A DNA stretch of 35,291 bases from JAKJEP01 sp964580995 (lineage in GTDB: Bacteria > Planctomycetota > Phycisphaerae > Sedimentisphaerales > SM23-30), in NCBI GenBank assembly GCA_964580995.1, contig CAZOMV010000059.1:1-35291 (forward strand). Reading direction: 5' to 3'. Below are positions 24,665-32,908 of the stretch, in pieces. The notes under the pieces were generated by a model that saw only the letters and a list, made by a program, of their open reading frames with translations, did not search any database and had not been told where the DNA came from. Made by a program: the position numbers and the translations under genes. How positions within the stretch are numbered: position 1 is the first letter of the stretch; each line of letters opens with the position of its first letter.

Positions 24665-25748
24665 AAAAATCCAAAACCTCATCGACCTCTATGAAGCCGC
24701 ACGGGACCGGCGGCTGCCCCGTTTGCTGGATTTCTGGCAGGGCCGCCTCCCCTATCTGGTCAGCGTGGAAGCCGGTTTCACCCGCTATGCCTCCTGCAGC
24801 AGCATCGAAGAAAATTTCCAGGCCAATCTCTACGATTTTGAAAAAACCCTGGCCTGCCCGTCCGACACCCTGCCGAATTTAGAGCCGTGGTTCGGCACGG
24901 GTCTTTTTGCCGAGGCCTTCGGCTGCCGGTATTTCTGGCGGGAAGGCGACGCCCCAGCCGTTCACTATGCCTATCATACCATCGACGAAATCCGCGAAAT
25001 AACGAAACCGGATATTTCCTCCGGTAAGATATTCGCCCTGATTCTGGCAGCCATTGCCTATTTCAAGGAACGAACCCAGGGCCGGCTGCCGATGTGCCTG
25101 ACCGACACCCAGTCCGCCAGCGATACCGCCACCCTGATCCTGGACGCCTCGGAATTTTTCATCGCCTGTTATACCGACCCCGGCATCGCCCACCGTTTTT
25201 TACAAATCATCAACGATCTCACGATCGAATTTTCCCGCAAACAGGCGGAGGCGATCGGGGACTGCCTGGTCCTGCCCGGCCGCATCATCGCCGCCTCGCT
25301 GCCCGCCAGCCAGGGCGGAACGGGAATCACCATCGCCGATGACAATCTGGCGGTCGCCTCCCCCAAAATCAATGCGGAATTCTTCCTGCCGCTGGATGAC
25401 CAGATCGGCCAGGCCTTCGGCGGCGCCGCCATCCATTCCTGCGGCAACTGGGGACATACCATCCCCCTGCTCCGCCGGTGGAAAAACCTCACCATGATCG
25501 AATGCAAAATCTCCTCCCCCATGGACCCCAACCCGACGCCCCCCCAGCAGGTCCGCGAGGCACTCCAGGGCACCGGCATCGCCGTCCAGGTCACGCTCAA
25601 CACCGACGTGGAACGGGATTTCGATTTACTCGACCGGCTTGCCGCCCCCGGTTTGCCGCTGATCGTTCGCTTCCTCAACGACGGCACCGGCGATATCCAG
25701 TCCCGCTACGATCTGGTAAACCGCCGTCTTCAAAAAATATATGGCTAA
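24657..25748 (+). CDS. Second URO-D-like protein (H-x-C variant)
   Basis: This 363-residue paralogue family member is shorter and clearly diverged from the preceding one. The strand A-I-H-S-C-G-N-W, with H260 and C262, keeps the possible metal site. A further cysteine occurs in M-I-E-C-K-I-S-S. The end (L-P-L-I-V-R-F-L-N-D-G-T) follows the barrel fold. The start ATG overlaps the previous stop by eight bases; GGGA precedes it, and an in-frame ATG at 24648 would add three residues. The two proteins are likely made together and could form a complex or act in sequence. The substrate is unknown. Confidence 0.82.
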   Translation: MNKKIQNLIDLYEAARDRRLPRLLDFWQGRLPYLVSVEAGFTRYASCSSIEENFQANLYDFEKTLACPSDTLPNLEPWFGTGLFAEAFGCRYFWREGDAPAVHYAYHTIDEIREITKPDISSGKIFALILAAIAYFKERTQGRLPMCLTDTQSASDTATLILDASEFFIACYTDPGIAHRFLQIINDLTIEFSRKQAEAIGDCLVLPGRIIAASLPASQGGTGITIADDNLAVASPKINAEFFLPLDDQIGQAFGGAAIHSCGNWGHTIPLLRRWKNLTMIECKISSPMDPNPTPPQQVREALQGTGIAVQVTLNTDVERDFDLLDRLAAPGLPLIVRFLNDGTGDIQSRYDLVNRRLQKIYG

Positions 25749-25768
25749 CCTTCCCCGGAGGACTCCCT

Positions 25769-27166
25769 GTGAATACCTTATCGGAAATCAGCAGTCAAAA
25801 CGATAAATCCGACCGCTTACCGCTCTTTGCCATCACCATGGTTATCTCCGTCGGCGGCTTTTTATTCGGCTATGACCTGGTCATCATTTCCGGAACGATT
25901 CTGTACCTGGAAGACTACTTCCAGCTCTCGCCCTTCTATTTCGGCCTGGTCGGCGGCAGTGCCAGCCTGGGCTGCATCGCCGGCCCCCTGGTCGGCATGT
26001 GGCTGGCCGATGCCATCGGTCGAAAAAATACCCTGTTGTTCGCCGGGGTTTGCTATGCCCTCTCCGCCATCGGCACCGCCGTCGCCGTGAACCTGGGTCC
26101 TTTTATCTTCTGGCGCTGGCTGGGCGGCGTCGGCGTCGGCCTCTCCTCCGGCGTTTCTCCCATGTACATTGCCGAACTGGCCCCCGCCCGGCTGCGCGGC
26201 CGGCTGGTCACGGTCAACCAGCTCCTCAACGTCATCGGCATCAACCTGGCCGTGGTGGTCGCCTATTTTCTCTCCTTCGGCGATCATTGGCGGCTGATGT
26301 TCGCCTCCGAAATAATTCCCATCGCCATCCTGATGATCGGCCTGCTTTTTGTCCCCGACAGCCCGCGCTGGCTGGCCGCCAAAGGAAAAAGGGAAAAAGC
26401 CCTTGCCATCCTCGCCGGCATCAACGGCCGCCGCCAGGCAGAAATTGAACTGCGGGAAATCGACGACGAACTGGCCCGTGAATCCGGCCATTTCCGCGAA
26501 TTGTTCCAGCCGGGTGTCCGCTTCGCCCTCTTCATCGGCGTCCTCCTGATGATCTTCCAGCAGATCAACGGCGTGGGAGTCGTCATGCTCTACGCTCCCA
26601 CCATTTTAATCAAGGCCGGCATCGGCAGCCCCACCAACGCCCTGCTGAATTCCCTGTGCATCTATGTCCTCATTCTCCTCTGCACCATCCTCTCGCTGTG
26701 GCTGGTCAACTGGTTCGGCCGCAAACCGATTCTCATCGTCGGCGTAACCTTCATGGGCCTCGGCCACATCCTCCTCTGCTTCGCTTTCGTCCAAAACTGG
26801 CCGCCCCGCTGGATACTGGCCCCCATCTTATTGTGTGCCGGCGCCTTCACCTTGAGCATCGCACCTCTGGGCTGGGTCATCGTCGCGGAAATCTTTCCCA
26901 ACCGCATCCGCGGCAAAGCCATGTCCGTCGTATGCTTTTTCCTTTTCTGCTCCAGCTATATCTGCTGCCAGCTCTTCCCCATGATTACCGACTACTTCAC
27001 CCGCCATTTCGGCAATCCCGGCAACGCCTATCTGATTTTCTCCGCCATCTGCTTTGCCTGTGTGATCTTTTGCTGGCGAATGATCCCGGAAACCAAAGAT
27101 TTATCTCTGGAACAAATCGGGAAATTCTGGTTAGATAGGGATAAAAAAGATCGCCGACATGTATAA
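25769..27166 (+). CDS. MFS sugar porter
   Basis: This 465-residue inner-membrane transporter has 12 predicted helices. All sugar-porter signatures are present: G-F-L-F-G-Y-D (30-36) in helix 1, D-A-I-G-R-K in loop 2-3, P-A-R-L-R-G-R, V-P-D-S-P-R-W-L before the central loop, Q-Q-I-N-G-V in helix 7, and P-E-T-K-D-L-S-L-E-Q at the end. It probably imports a monosaccharide with protons. The start is GTG, with GGAGGA six bases upstream. The kinase start overlaps its stop by eight bases, so import and phosphorylation are translated together. Confidence 0.93.
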   Translation: MNTLSEISSQNDKSDRLPLFAITMVISVGGFLFGYDLVIISGTILYLEDYFQLSPFYFGLVGGSASLGCIAGPLVGMWLADAIGRKNTLLFAGVCYALSAIGTAVAVNLGPFIFWRWLGGVGVGLSSGVSPMYIAELAPARLRGRLVTVNQLLNVIGINLAVVVAYFLSFGDHWRLMFASEIIPIAILMIGLLFVPDSPRWLAAKGKREKALAILAGINGRRQAEIELREIDDELARESGHFRELFQPGVRFALFIGVLLMIFQQINGVGVVMLYAPTILIKAGIGSPTNALLNSLCIYVLILLCTILSLWLVNWFGRKPILIVGVTFMGLGHILLCFAFVQNWPPRWILAPILLCAGAFTLSIAPLGWVIVAEIFPNRIRGKAMSVVCFFLFCSSYICCQLFPMITDYFTRHFGNPGNAYLIFSAICFACVIFCWRMIPETKDLSLEQIGKFWLDRDKKDRRHV

Positions 27167-28565
27167 AAACGAAAACATCACCCTCGCTCTCGATTGCGGC
27201 TCGACCAACCTGAAAGCTGCTCTTTTCGATGCCCGGCTTAACGGCATCGCCCGCGGTTCTGTCCCTGTGACGTATTCCGCCGCCAATGGCGTAATCGCCG
27301 AGTTGGATCCCGACCAGGTCTGGCAGAGTACCGTTGACTTGATCCGGCAAATTTGCCGAACTGCCGCCATCGAACCGGCCCAAATTGACACCCTCTCCGT
27401 CACCAGCCAGGCCCAAACCTTCACCCTCCTGGACAATAACGGCGCCCCCCTCATCCCCTTCATCAGTTGGCTGGATACCCGCGCTGAGGCAGAATCCGCC
27501 TTCCTGAAAGAAAAACTCGGCCCCGATTTCCACCGCCATTCCAGCTTCGCGTATCCCCTGGCCGGTCTCCAGCTGGCCAACCTCCTCTGGCTCCACCGCC
27601 ACGCCCCCCAAAAGCTGGCCCAGGCCGCCTGCATCATCCCCCTGCCCTCCTGGCTCACCCTGCAATTGGCCGGCGTCGCCGCCATCGACACCAACCTCGC
27701 CGCCATGAGCGGATTATATAGTATGCCCGCGAAAACCTGGTGGCTCCAGGCCCTGGAACTCTGCGGTGTAACTCCCCAGCAGATGCCTGCCCTGGTAGAT
27801 ATGGGCACGCCCATCCCCGCTAGAAAAATATCCCGCGATTTGCCGCTTTCCCCCCATCTGAAAATCGTCTTTGCCGGCAACGATCATACCGCCGGCGCCT
27901 ATGCCAATCATTGCCGGCAGGGTAACATCATGGCCACCCTCGGCACCGCCCTGGTGGCGTATCGCTTTGCCGGCAGCCGTCCCGGCCCCTTCCATCCCAA
28001 CGGCGCCTGGGGCTTTTACCCCTTTGGCGGCTTCTACGAACTGGCCAGCCGGGCCTACGGCTGCATCGCCCTCGACTGGGCCTGCGATTGCCTCTTCCCC
28101 GGCAGTGAAATAAGCTCTTTCCTGGCCCGCGCCCAGGTCGCCGCCTCATCTGCCGTTAAACGAGATACGGATGCCGCCTTCTTTTTCCCCTCCCGCTTCC
28201 GCGGCGATACCGCCTGGACCGGTACCGCCGACCGGGACAGCCGCGCCCTGGCGGTCCTGGAAGGAATCGGTTTTGCTCTCAAACAAATGATTGATGAAGA
28301 TCTACAGGACGGCCAGACGCCCGCTTCCGTCTGCGTCATCGGCGGCGGCAGCACCAGTGACTTCTGGCTGCAAATATTGGCTGACATTTTCGATTGCCCC
28401 GTCTGCCGCGGCCGCGGCGACTCTCTGGCCGGCGCCGCATCCATTGCCAGTTCCGGGTCCGCTTTCCTCGATCCGTTCCCAGCCCAAACCTGGCAGCCTG
28501 ATAAAGATAACGCCATCTGGTACAACAAGCTTTATGATACATGGCGGGGAAAATATACCAGGTAA
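27159..28565 (+). CDS. FGGY-family carbohydrate kinase (regulon member)
   Basis: This 468-residue sugar kinase shows L-D-C-G-S-T-N-L-K (11-19) as the phosphate loop, S-W-L-D-T-R-A (103-109), the likely catalytic base D242 in G-N-D-H-T-A-G-A, an A-T-L-G-T-A loop, and the second-lobe V-I-G-G-G-S-T-S-D-F. It is only distantly like the kinase at 5560. In this operon it probably phosphorylates the ketose made by the isomerase. The exact substrate cannot be read. Its ATG overlaps the MFS stop. A copy of the 88-bp repeat follows 34 bases after the stop. Confidence 0.91.
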   Translation: MYKNENITLALDCGSTNLKAALFDARLNGIARGSVPVTYSAANGVIAELDPDQVWQSTVDLIRQICRTAAIEPAQIDTLSVTSQAQTFTLLDNNGAPLIPFISWLDTRAEAESAFLKEKLGPDFHRHSSFAYPLAGLQLANLLWLHRHAPQKLAQAACIIPLPSWLTLQLAGVAAIDTNLAAMSGLYSMPAKTWWLQALELCGVTPQQMPALVDMGTPIPARKISRDLPLSPHLKIVFAGNDHTAGAYANHCRQGNIMATLGTALVAYRFAGSRPGPFHPNGAWGFYPFGGFYELASRAYGCIALDWACDCLFPGSEISSFLARAQVAASSAVKRDTDAAFFFPSRFRGDTAWTGTADRDSRALAVLEGIGFALKQMIDEDLQDGQTPASVCVIGGGSTSDFWLQILADIFDCPVCRGRGDSLAGAASIASSGSAFLDPFPAQTWQPDKDNAIWYNKLYDTWRGKYTR

Positions 28566-28599
28566 AACTTGTTCAATAAGGGGAAAAGTATTATCACTA

Positions 28600-28687
28600 A
28601 CGGAAGCGCCAAAAGTCAATATTGACTTCCAAAAATGGCTCTGGCTCCTCAATAACAAGGGGACGACGATCTTTTGACGCTGGCGTC
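28600..28687 (+). repeat. 88-bp dispersed repeat, copy B
   Basis: Plus-strand copy, 78 of 88 identical to copy C without gaps. It contains the perfect 16-bp palindrome AAGTCAATATTGACTT and ends with GACGCTGGCGTC. It fills the convergent gap after the FGGY kinase and reaches into the stop codon of the Crp-type gene. It may work as a shared transcription end. Confidence 0.9.
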
Positions 28688-29399
28688 ACCATTGGTCGTA
28701 GTCTTCGATGAATTCCATGAGGCCGTCGGGGTTCAGAACGGTGATGGTGCGGTAGGCGGTGTCGATGAGTCCTCGGTGTCGGAAGTCGGAAAGGGTTCGG
28801 GAGACGGTTTCGCGGCTGACGCCGAGCTGGACGGCGAGTTCTTCATGGCTGATTTTTTTGGTCTGGCTGACGGGGTGGAGGAGTTCGTTGCGGGTGGAGC
28901 GGCTTTTGAGGAGGAGTCGGGCCAGGCGGGTATAGACATTTTCGAAGCTGGAGCGCTCCAGTTCGCGGGTCAGGCTGAAGATAGTGCGGGCCATGGTCTG
29001 CATGAGCCGGTAACAAATGTCGGCTTCTTTGAGGAGGACTTTTTCGAGGGCGTCTTTGTTCATGGTGAGGATGATGGAGGGCCGGCTGGCTATGAGGGTG
29101 ACGGCACTGGTGGCCCCGGTGATCATTTCCGCCAGTCCGAAATGGTAGCCCTTACGGAGGATGCTGACGAGCTTTTCGTTGCCGGCGGAGCTGCGGCTAA
29201 GGGAGCGGATTTCACCGGAAAATACGATTAGGAAATTAGTTATGGATTGTCCCTGGAGCCAGACAGTCTGATGGGGTTCCAGTTTCTTTACATGAATCAA
29301 CTTTGCCAGCTTGATAAGTTGGTCGCTCTGGAGCATTTCGAAGGCCCAGATGCGGCGGAGAAATTGCTGGATGGTGTCGGTGTCAATCTTTTTGTCCAT
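28686..29399 (-). CDS. Crp/Fnr-family transcriptional regulator
   Basis: This 237-residue regulator has a cyclic-nucleotide-binding-like beta roll (about 20-125), a dimer helix and a C-terminal winged helix-turn-helix (about 183-212). The recognition helix S-R-E-T-V-S-R carries R196, E197 and R201, the same positions that contact TGTGA in E. coli CRP. There is no N-terminal cysteine cluster, so it is not an iron-sulfur FNR. The effector is unknown. A perfect TGTGA-N6-TCACA site lies upstream between this gene and fhs. The promoter's -10 box is so close that the transcript is predicted to have almost no leader, and no Shine-Dalgarno sequence is seen. Confidence 0.92.
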   Translation of the reverse strand: MDKKIDTDTIQQFLRRIWAFEMLQSDQLIKLAKLIHVKKLEPHQTVWLQGQSITNFLIVFSGEIRSLSRSSAGNEKLVSILRKGYHFGLAEMITGATSAVTLIASRPSIILTMNKDALEKVLLKEADICYRLMQTMARTIFSLTRELERSSFENVYTRLARLLLKSRSTRNELLHPVSQTKKISHEELAVQLGVSRETVSRTLSDFRHRGLIDTAYRTITVLNPDGLMEFIEDYDQW

Positions 29400-29407
29400 A
29401 AAGGCGA

Positions 29408-29435
29408 ATTATATAAAAAAGTTGAAAATTGACAA
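29408..29435 (-). promoter_or_regulatory. Promoter of the Crp-type gene
   Basis: On the minus strand TTGTCA (29430-29435), 16 bases, then TATAAT (29408-29413). The predicted start at about 29401-29402 leaves two or three bases before the ATG, so a leaderless mRNA is likely. Confidence 0.6.
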
Positions 29436-29441
29436 GAGAAA

Positions 29442-29457
29442 TGTGATAAAAATCACA
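29442..29457. promoter_or_regulatory. CRP-type binding site
   Basis: TGTGATAAAAATCACA is a perfect match to the TGTGA-N6-TCACA consensus. It is centred about 48 bases upstream of the predicted start of the Crp-type gene and about 112 bases before the formate-tetrahydrofolate ligase ATG. The adjacent regulator has the CRP-like recognition residues, so autoregulation and control of fhs are both plausible. Confidence 0.75.
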
Positions 29458-29488
29458 CATATACGGGTGGTTTTCTGGTTACGATGAA

Positions 29489-29517
29489 TTGAATTGGCAG
29501 CATGACAGCATTTTACA
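29489..29517 (+). promoter_or_regulatory. Possible promoter of fhs
   Basis: TTGAAT (29489-29494), 17 bases, then TTTACA (29512-29517). The boxes are only moderate. The CRP-type site would be centred roughly 75 bases upstream of the predicted start, a spacing seen for class I activation. Confidence 0.35.
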
Positions 29518-29561
29518 TGCCTAAGCTGTGTGTTCCAACGAGATAAAAAGGTAGAACGAGT

Positions 29562-31379
29562 ATGGAGATTGATATGTCAACGATTGCTTCGAATAGTTCA
29601 ATACGAAATGCGTTACCGGTGCTGGATCCGTTAAAAATGAAAGACTGGGAGATTGCAGCGGCGGCGGAAAAGACGATGAAGCCAATCGTGCAGTTGGCCG
29701 AAGAGATGGGCCTGGTGGAGGATGAGCTGATCCCAATGGGGAAATATCTGGGGAAAATCGACAACCAGAAGGTGCTGGACCGGCTGGGGGATACGCCGCA
29801 GGGGAAATATGTGGATGTGACGGCGATTACGCCGACGCCGCTGGGGGAAGGCAAGACCACGACGACCATTGGGCTGGTGGAGGGGCTGGCGAAGCTAGGC
29901 AAACGAGTGGCGGGGGCGATTCGGCAGCCCAGCGGGGGGCCGACGTTTAATATTAAAGGTTCGGCGGCCGGCGGCGGGCTGTCGCAGTGCATACCGCTGA
30001 CGCCGTTCTGTCTGGGGCTGACGGGGGATATCGACAAGATTACCAACGCCCATAATCTGGCGATGGTGGCGCTGACCAGCCGGATGCAGCATGAGTCGAA
30101 TTATGATGATGCCAAGCTGGCGCAGCGGAATTTGCGGCGGCTGGATATCGACCCCCAGCGGGTCCAGATCAAGTGGGCGATCGATTTTTGTGCCCAGGCC
30201 CTGCGGAATATCACCATCGGCAGGGGGGATAAGATGGACGGCTACGAGATGGAGTCGGGATTTCAGATCAGCGTCTCGAGCGAGCTGATGGCGATCTTGG
30301 CGGTGTCGCGCGATCTGGCGGATATGCGGAGCCGGATCGGGAAGATGGTGGTGGCCTACAGCCGCAAGGGGGACGATGTCACGACGGCGGATCTGGAGGT
30401 GGACGGGGCGATTGCGGCGTGGCTGGTGGAGGCGTTGAAGCCGACGCTCTTGCAGACGATCGAGGGACAGCCGATTTTGGTGCATGCCGGGCCGTTCGCG
30501 AATATCGCGATTGGGCAGAATTCGATCATGGCGGACCGGATCGGCCTGAAGCTGAATGATTATCTGGTAACGGAGAGCGGGTTCGGGGCGGACATCGGCT
30601 TCGAAAAATTCTGGAACCTCAAGTGCCGCATCTCCGGGCTGGTGCCCAATGCCGTGGTGATTGTGGCCACGATTCGGGCGCTGAAGATGCACGGCGGCGG
30701 GCCGGCGGTCAAGCCGGGGATTGCCCTGGATGAGGCTTACACCAAGGAGAATCTGGGGCTGCTGGAGAAGGGGTGCGAAAATTTGATTGCCCATATCGAG
30801 ACAGTCAGGAAGAGCGGCGTGCGGCCGGTGGTGTGCGTAAACAGTTTCTATATGGACACGGAAGCGGAAGTGGCGCTGGTGAAGAAGGTGGCCCAGCAGC
30901 ATGGGGCGTATGCGGCTCTTTCGGAGCATTGGCTCAAGGGCGGCGAGGGGGCGATTGAGCTGGCGGAGGCGGTGGTGGCCGCCAGCGAAGAAAAGAACGA
31001 TTTCAAGTTCCTCTACAGCTTGAAGATGCCGCTGGCTCAGCGGATCGAACTGATTGCCAAAGAGGTATATGGCGCCGATGGCGTGACCTATGCCCCGCAG
31101 GCCCAGGAAAAACTGAAACAATACGAAAAGGATCCGGAGATTCAGAAGCTGGGAACGTGCATGGTGAAGTCGCACCTGAGTCTTTCGCACGACCCGAATT
31201 TGAAGGGCCGTCCGCGCGGCTGGCAGCTTCCGATCCGGGATCTGCTGGTGTACAAGGGGGCCGGTTTTGTGGTACCGGTGGCCGGCGATATCAAGCTTAT
31301 GCCCGGCACCGGCTCGGATCCCGCCTTCCGCCGGATTGATGTGGATGTACAGAGCGGCAACGTAACGGGATTATTTTAA
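29562..31379 (+). CDS. fhs: Formate-tetrahydrofolate ligase
   Basis: This 605-residue cytoplasmic enzyme makes 10-formyltetrahydrofolate from formate, ATP and tetrahydrofolate. The ATP loop T-P-L-G-E-G-K-T-T-T (92-101) and the strands R-Q-P-S-G-G-P-T-F-N-I-K-G and A-N-I-A-I-G-Q-N-S are present, together with the C-terminal L-M-P-G-T-G-S-D-P-A-F-R-R-I-D. The length is slightly above the usual 555-560 because of an N-terminal extension of roughly 40 residues. The first ATG has AAGG some ten bases upstream; an in-frame ATG at 29574 with GGAG is an alternative. It supplies one-carbon units for purines and may accept methyl-derived carbon. A strong terminator follows. Confidence 0.96.
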   Translation: MEIDMSTIASNSSIRNALPVLDPLKMKDWEIAAAAEKTMKPIVQLAEEMGLVEDELIPMGKYLGKIDNQKVLDRLGDTPQGKYVDVTAITPTPLGEGKTTTTIGLVEGLAKLGKRVAGAIRQPSGGPTFNIKGSAAGGGLSQCIPLTPFCLGLTGDIDKITNAHNLAMVALTSRMQHESNYDDAKLAQRNLRRLDIDPQRVQIKWAIDFCAQALRNITIGRGDKMDGYEMESGFQISVSSELMAILAVSRDLADMRSRIGKMVVAYSRKGDDVTTADLEVDGAIAAWLVEALKPTLLQTIEGQPILVHAGPFANIAIGQNSIMADRIGLKLNDYLVTESGFGADIGFEKFWNLKCRISGLVPNAVVIVATIRALKMHGGGPAVKPGIALDEAYTKENLGLLEKGCENLIAHIETVRKSGVRPVVCVNSFYMDTEAEVALVKKVAQQHGAYAALSEHWLKGGEGAIELAEAVVAASEEKNDFKFLYSLKMPLAQRIELIAKEVYGADGVTYAPQAQEKLKQYEKDPEIQKLGTCMVKSHLSLSHDPNLKGRPRGWQLPIRDLLVYKGAGFVVPVAGDIKLMPGTGSDPAFRRIDVDVQSGNVTGLF

Positions 31380-31407
31380 ACACAAGCAAAAGTGAGGTGT
31401 TTGCATA

Positions 31408-31445
31408 AAACCGGTGTCGTCCTGGCGACGAACACCGGTTTTTTT
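31408..31445 (+). terminator. Rho-independent terminator of fhs
   Basis: AAACCGGTGT and ACACCGGTTT form a stem (with a short inner CG/CG extension) followed by a run of T up to 31445. It lies about 30 bases after the fhs stop codon. Confidence 0.85.
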
Positions 31446-31487
31446 ATTGCCATGCAGAAAAGGCAGGCGATTCAGCAGGTCTCGTTT

Positions 31488-32885
31488 TTAATTTGTCTGA
31501 ACAGGCAAAGTTTTCACCGGTTCTGGCTCTGGAGCCGGCGGGGGGGTTAGGTTCTCCGGTGCTTCCGCATTTGGTTCTTCCAGGATGACGGGTTCTTCCG
31601 GCATCATTTCCGGGGCAACCGTCCCTTGTGACAAATCGCCATAAATTACCTCATACTGCCCGTCATCCCGCCGCCACCCCATAAGAATGGTATCGGCGTC
31701 ACCCGGTTCGACCACCGCTCCGTAATATTTCGGGTCGCGGCCTTCCTGGGTCATCGCCATATAGAACATGGCAATTCCCTGGATTTTCATCATCTGCGGC
31801 ATAAGTTTTTCCGTCTCTTCGGTGAAATCTTTGCTATCGCTGCCCTGTTTGTTGCCGATGTTCTCTTTGCCCTTTTTCACAACCAATTTGCCAAGTTCGG
31901 CGCTTATGCTCATCAGATCCAGTTTTTTCGGATACCGGCCGTCTATTTCAGCATAGATCTGTAATCCTTCAATAGCTGCCTCTTCGGTCATGGCAGGAAC
32001 CTGCATATCCGGCATGGCGGTATAATCTTCCGGTATTTCCGGGGTGAAATCCGCCGCCGTAACCTCAAGATTCCACTGAAAATCGTCCATGACCATGTGC
32101 GTGTTCATCGGACCGCCGCCCATGGGAGAATCCATGGCAACGTCCATTTCCATCAGCACCGGCCAGCCGCGCTGGACATCGGCCCAAATCTCTACCGATA
32201 CCTTCTGGAACATGCCCATTCCATATTTCGGATCGGTGGTCCGGATCCCTTCGGCCTCCACGCCGTTGATGACCTGGCGGCCCAGTTCAACATATTCGCA
32301 GTTCATGATCTGGCTGAACATATAACGCGGGTCGTTATTCTCCTGCTGCATTTTGGCCAGCAGATCCTCGCTGAACTGCATCCGCATGATTTTTTTGGCC
32401 TCCGGGAGAAGTATCACCGCGCCTTTTTCCGCCGCCGAGACATACATTTTTTGCATCACTTTGCCCGCGGAAGACATTTCCCCTTTCATGCCGAATTCCG
32501 GCGAGATCAGGAAATGCCCTTCCATCTCCGGCATACCGCCGGGCATCCCGGCCACAGCACCGCCTTCCATTTGAATCAGCATCCGGTAGCTGAAGGCCCC
32601 CGCCTGCTCCACCCGCGCCGCCACTTCCGCCCACGCCAGCCTGGCCCCGTCCCCCATCCAGAAAAATCCGGCCGCGGCCGCGATCATCACGATGGCCGCG
32701 ATTGCGAATTTCGTCAGATTGCTTTTCATCACTTTTCTCCACAGGTTATCCGGATGCGTCTGCGGCCGGGCCATCTCTTCCAGAACTCGCTGCCGGGTGC
32801 GTTCCATATCCCGGCCCACTTGTTCCCGATTCGAATCGATCCGGGCCAGCGCCTCCAGACATTTGGTTATTTTTTCTTCGTTCAT
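31488..32885 (-). CDS. Membrane protein paired with the ECF sigma factor (possible anti-sigma)
   Basis: This 465-residue protein has a cytoplasmic N-terminal part (1-57), one membrane segment (about 58-77) and a large extracytoplasmic domain. Its V-A-A-R-V-E-Q-A-G-A-F-S-Y-R-M stretch and later strands resemble outer-membrane lipoprotein carrier-like folds seen in planctomycetes. The C-terminus is rich in proline and glutamate. The position directly after the sigma gene and the topology suggest an anti-sigma or sensor protein, but no classical zinc anti-sigma motif is visible. The ATG at 32885 has TAGG six bases upstream; an ATG at 32906, just after the sigma stop (TAATAATG), would add seven residues. 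Confidence 0.75.
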   Translation of the reverse strand: MNEEKITKCLEALARIDSNREQVGRDMERTRQRVLEEMARPQTHPDNLWRKVMKSNLTKFAIAAIVMIAAAAGFFWMGDGARLAWAEVAARVEQAGAFSYRMLIQMEGGAVAGMPGGMPEMEGHFLISPEFGMKGEMSSAGKVMQKMYVSAAEKGAVILLPEAKKIMRMQFSEDLLAKMQQENNDPRYMFSQIMNCEYVELGRQVINGVEAEGIRTTDPKYGMGMFQKVSVEIWADVQRGWPVLMEMDVAMDSPMGGGPMNTHMVMDDFQWNLEVTAADFTPEIPEDYTAMPDMQVPAMTEEAAIEGLQIYAEIDGRYPKKLDLMSISAELGKLVVKKGKENIGNKQGSDSKDFTEETEKLMPQMMKIQGIAMFYMAMTQEGRDPKYYGAVVEPGDADTILMGWRRDDGQYEVIYGDLSQGTVAPEMMPEEPVILEEPNAEAPENLTPPPAPEPEPVKTLPVQTN

Positions 32886-32908
32886 TTCGGACCTACCATC
32901 ACCCATTA

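Noticed and set aside
23255..24682. Long open frame on the minus strand (475 codons)
   Set aside because: It lies opposite the well-supported URO-D-like gene, its translation shows no domain, and it reflects codon bias of the real gene.
29895..31190. 431-codon frame opposite formate-tetrahydrofolate ligase
   Set aside because: It is a shadow of fhs, whose motifs are complete. The translation is rich in His, Arg and Pro without a fold.
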